A stretch of 19,549 nt of DNA from Eimeria necatrix (lineage: Eukaryota > Apicomplexa > Conoidasida > Eucoccidiorida > Eimeriidae). The translations under genes were made by a program, and so were the position numbers. The stretch covers positions 1 through 19,549 of the forward strand of contig NW_013654520.1 in NCBI RefSeq assembly GCF_000499385.1, read 5' to 3'. This document shows, piece by piece, positions 18,280-19,549 of this stretch (positions are counted from its first letter, which is position 1; each line of letters opens with the position of its first letter). The notes under the pieces were generated by a model. The model ran no database searches. It was not told the DNA's origin and was given only the letters and a program-made list of their open reading frames with translations.

Positions 18280-18446
18280 GGGGTCCAGCTGCTGCTGCAG
18301 CTGCAGCAGCAGCAGCAGCTGCTGCTGCTGTTGGGGGGGCGGCGGCGGCGGCCTCGAAGGAGCCCAGGGAGTCCCCGAAGGCCGTGGGGTGTACGGACAC
18401 CCCAAGGGTGGTGGCGGCGGCAGCAGCGCCGCTCAAGTGGTCGGTC

Positions 18447-18478
<32 letters not shown>

Positions 18479-18540
18479 TTTGAGTTTGCTGCGGCTGCGC
18501 CGCTGCTGCTGCGCCGGGCCGCCGTGGCTGTTGTCTCCCC

Positions 18541-18585
<45 letters not shown>

Positions 18586-19549
18586 GGTTCCTGTGCAGGG
18601 GCGCCTCAGCTTCGTCGAAGGGCTCTCCCGGGAGCTCTGCGGAGAAGAAGACGCGGCCGCGGGGGTGTGTGTTGGTCTGTTCGGCTTCGAGCTGCTGCAG
18701 CAGCAGCAGCAGCTGCTGCTGCTGCTGCGTGTCTTGCTGCAGCAGCACGCTGAGCTCCTTCAGCTCCTGACTGAAAGACGCTTCCTGCTGCTGCTGCTGC
18801 TGCTGCTGTTGCCCGTTGCTGCTGAGCAGAAAGCTCTGCGCTGCGCCCTTGGGCCACAGGTTGTCGTTGAACTCCGGCAGCAGCACTCTCTGCTGCTGCG
18901 GGGGAACAGCAGCAGCAGCAGCAGCAGTTGCAGCTGTTGCTGCTGTTGCTGCTGCAGGTGGTGTGTGGGGTCCTGGGTTGGCGAAGAAGGCGTCGTCGTC
19001 GGCAGCAGTTGCTGCTGCGTCTGCTTGGCTGCTGAGGAGGCCGTCCTGCTGCTGCTCGCCGCGCTCGCCTTGCTGCTGCTGCTGCTGTTGCTGGCGGAGG
19101 AGGAGGTGCTGCTGCTGCAGTTGCTGCTGCAGCTGCTGCTGCAGGTCTCCCTGCTCCAGCAGCCCCCTCCCGCAGCAGCTCCACGGCAGCGCGTGCATCA
19201 TCTGCTGCTGCTGCTGCTGCTGCTGCTCCGCACCCGCTGCTGCTGCTGCAGCCACAGCAGCAGCAGCAGGACTTGCATGGCGGTTCCGCTTTGGGGGAGG
19301 CGCTGGGAGTTTGAGGGCGTCCGTGAGCGTCTCGTAGTCCCGCAAGTACGCGGGACAGGCCCTCCTCGCCCTCTTGGGCCTCACTGCTGCTTGCTGCTGC
19401 TGCCTCTGCTGCTGCTGCTTCTGCTGCTGCACTTGCTGCTGGCTGCTGCTGCTGCAGCAGCTGCTGCTTTGACTCCTCCCTCCTCCCGCTCCTCCCTCCT
19501 CTCCCTCTCCCTCTCCCTCTCCCTCCCCCGCCCCCGCTCCCCCTCCCTT
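17366..19549 (-). CDS. Large Gln/Ala/Ser homopolymer-rich protein, 5' end off window, unrecognised
   Basis: More than 720 codons without a stop from the right edge to TAG at 17366. Upstream of the poly-Gln region the frame is a Gly-Glu repeat to the window edge with no ATG, so the start lies outside. In order (residues counted from 19432): basic patch RPKRARRACPAYLRDYETL (about 17-35) and PPPKRNRHASP, nuclear-signal-like; poly-Gln/Ala runs; LLPEFNDNLWPKGAAQSFLL; a Ser run; SLHALTTNYTIAAQYLQVLQ with following Leu heptads (coiled-coil-like); LLGELERKVSALECVV; TPESPVDDFDS; C-terminus SLWQPLPPAEGLVEKLKE. The islands between repeats are charged and non-repetitive, which supports real coding. Instead of ending at TAG it may splice from CTC|GTGGAG or AAGGA|GTAGCG to the exon at 17215. 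A nuclear or regulatory role is only a guess. Confidence 0.72.
18385..18402. repeat. GGGTGTACGGACACCCC palindrome inside coding sequence
   Basis: A variant of the dispersed palindrome (GGGGTGTACGGACACCCC), here translated on the minus strand as GVSVHP within the large Gln/Ala-rich ORF. It is the clearest copy in an exon. Confidence 0.85.
19470..19549. repeat. Pyrimidine-only tract (CCCTCT)n at window edge
   Basis: About 80 bases of almost pure C/T on the plus strand. On the minus strand it is GGGAGA repeat and encodes alternating Gly-Glu in frame with the large ORF. Homopurine mirror symmetry of this kind can form triplex DNA. Confidence 0.85.

Noticed and set aside
17272..18770. Plus-strand Ala/Leu/Gln frames opposite the large minus-strand ORF
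   Set aside because: Their non-repeat parts lack charge patterning, while the minus strand shows helical and basic islands. They are complements of triplet runs.

Overview
The window looks like a repeat-rich nuclear segment from an Eimeria-type coccidian (Apicomplexa). The signs are pervasive CAG/CTG triplet tracts (in introns, and in exons where they encode Ala/Gln/Ser runs), interstitial TTTAGGG telomere-type repeats, and compact genes split into many 26-140 nt exons by AT-rich introns. The genus call is inference from this style. No rRNA, tRNA, CRISPR or prokaryotic gene was seen.

Layout, left to right. (1) 1-650: an AT-rich tandem repeat and a GCTAGC satellite, probably inside an intron. 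(2) 651-4340, minus strand: the first eight exons recognised (306 codons, all phases consistent) of a DGAT1/ACAT-type membrane-bound O-acyltransferase; the catalytic half lies off the left edge. Its introns hold a ~185 bp satellite carrying copies of an exon tail plus 5' splice site, and a long CAG tract just before a 3' splice site. (3) About 4570-7892, plus strand: scattered coding-like exons of an unrecognised gene, with the last four linked in phase. (4) 8138-13396, plus strand: a nine-exon, 260-codon gene, complete from ATG to stop, which I read as a degenerate BLUF-like domain protein resembling the TEX47 family. One of its exons sits between two blocks of telomere-type repeat. (5) 13397-14531: mostly non-coding AT-rich DNA with one possible RRM-tail exon. 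(6) 14532-15315, plus strand: a short ORF with a signal peptide and several phase-compatible exons, unrecognised. (7) 15312-16399: a second GCTAGC satellite and a 29/32 bp minisatellite. (8) 16605-19549, minus strand: an unrecognised, extremely Gln/Ala/Ser-rich, probably nuclear protein whose 5' end lies off the right edge.

The genes show no operon-like or pathway link. What unites the window is how simple repeats interact with gene structure: triplet tracts abut 3' splice sites, telomere-type repeats supply 5' splice sites, and a roughly 14-bp palindrome (GGTGTACGTACACC and variants, about 20 copies) often lies just downstream of 5' splice sites. Exon models were made by eye from frame, splice dinucleotides and phase, without transcript data.
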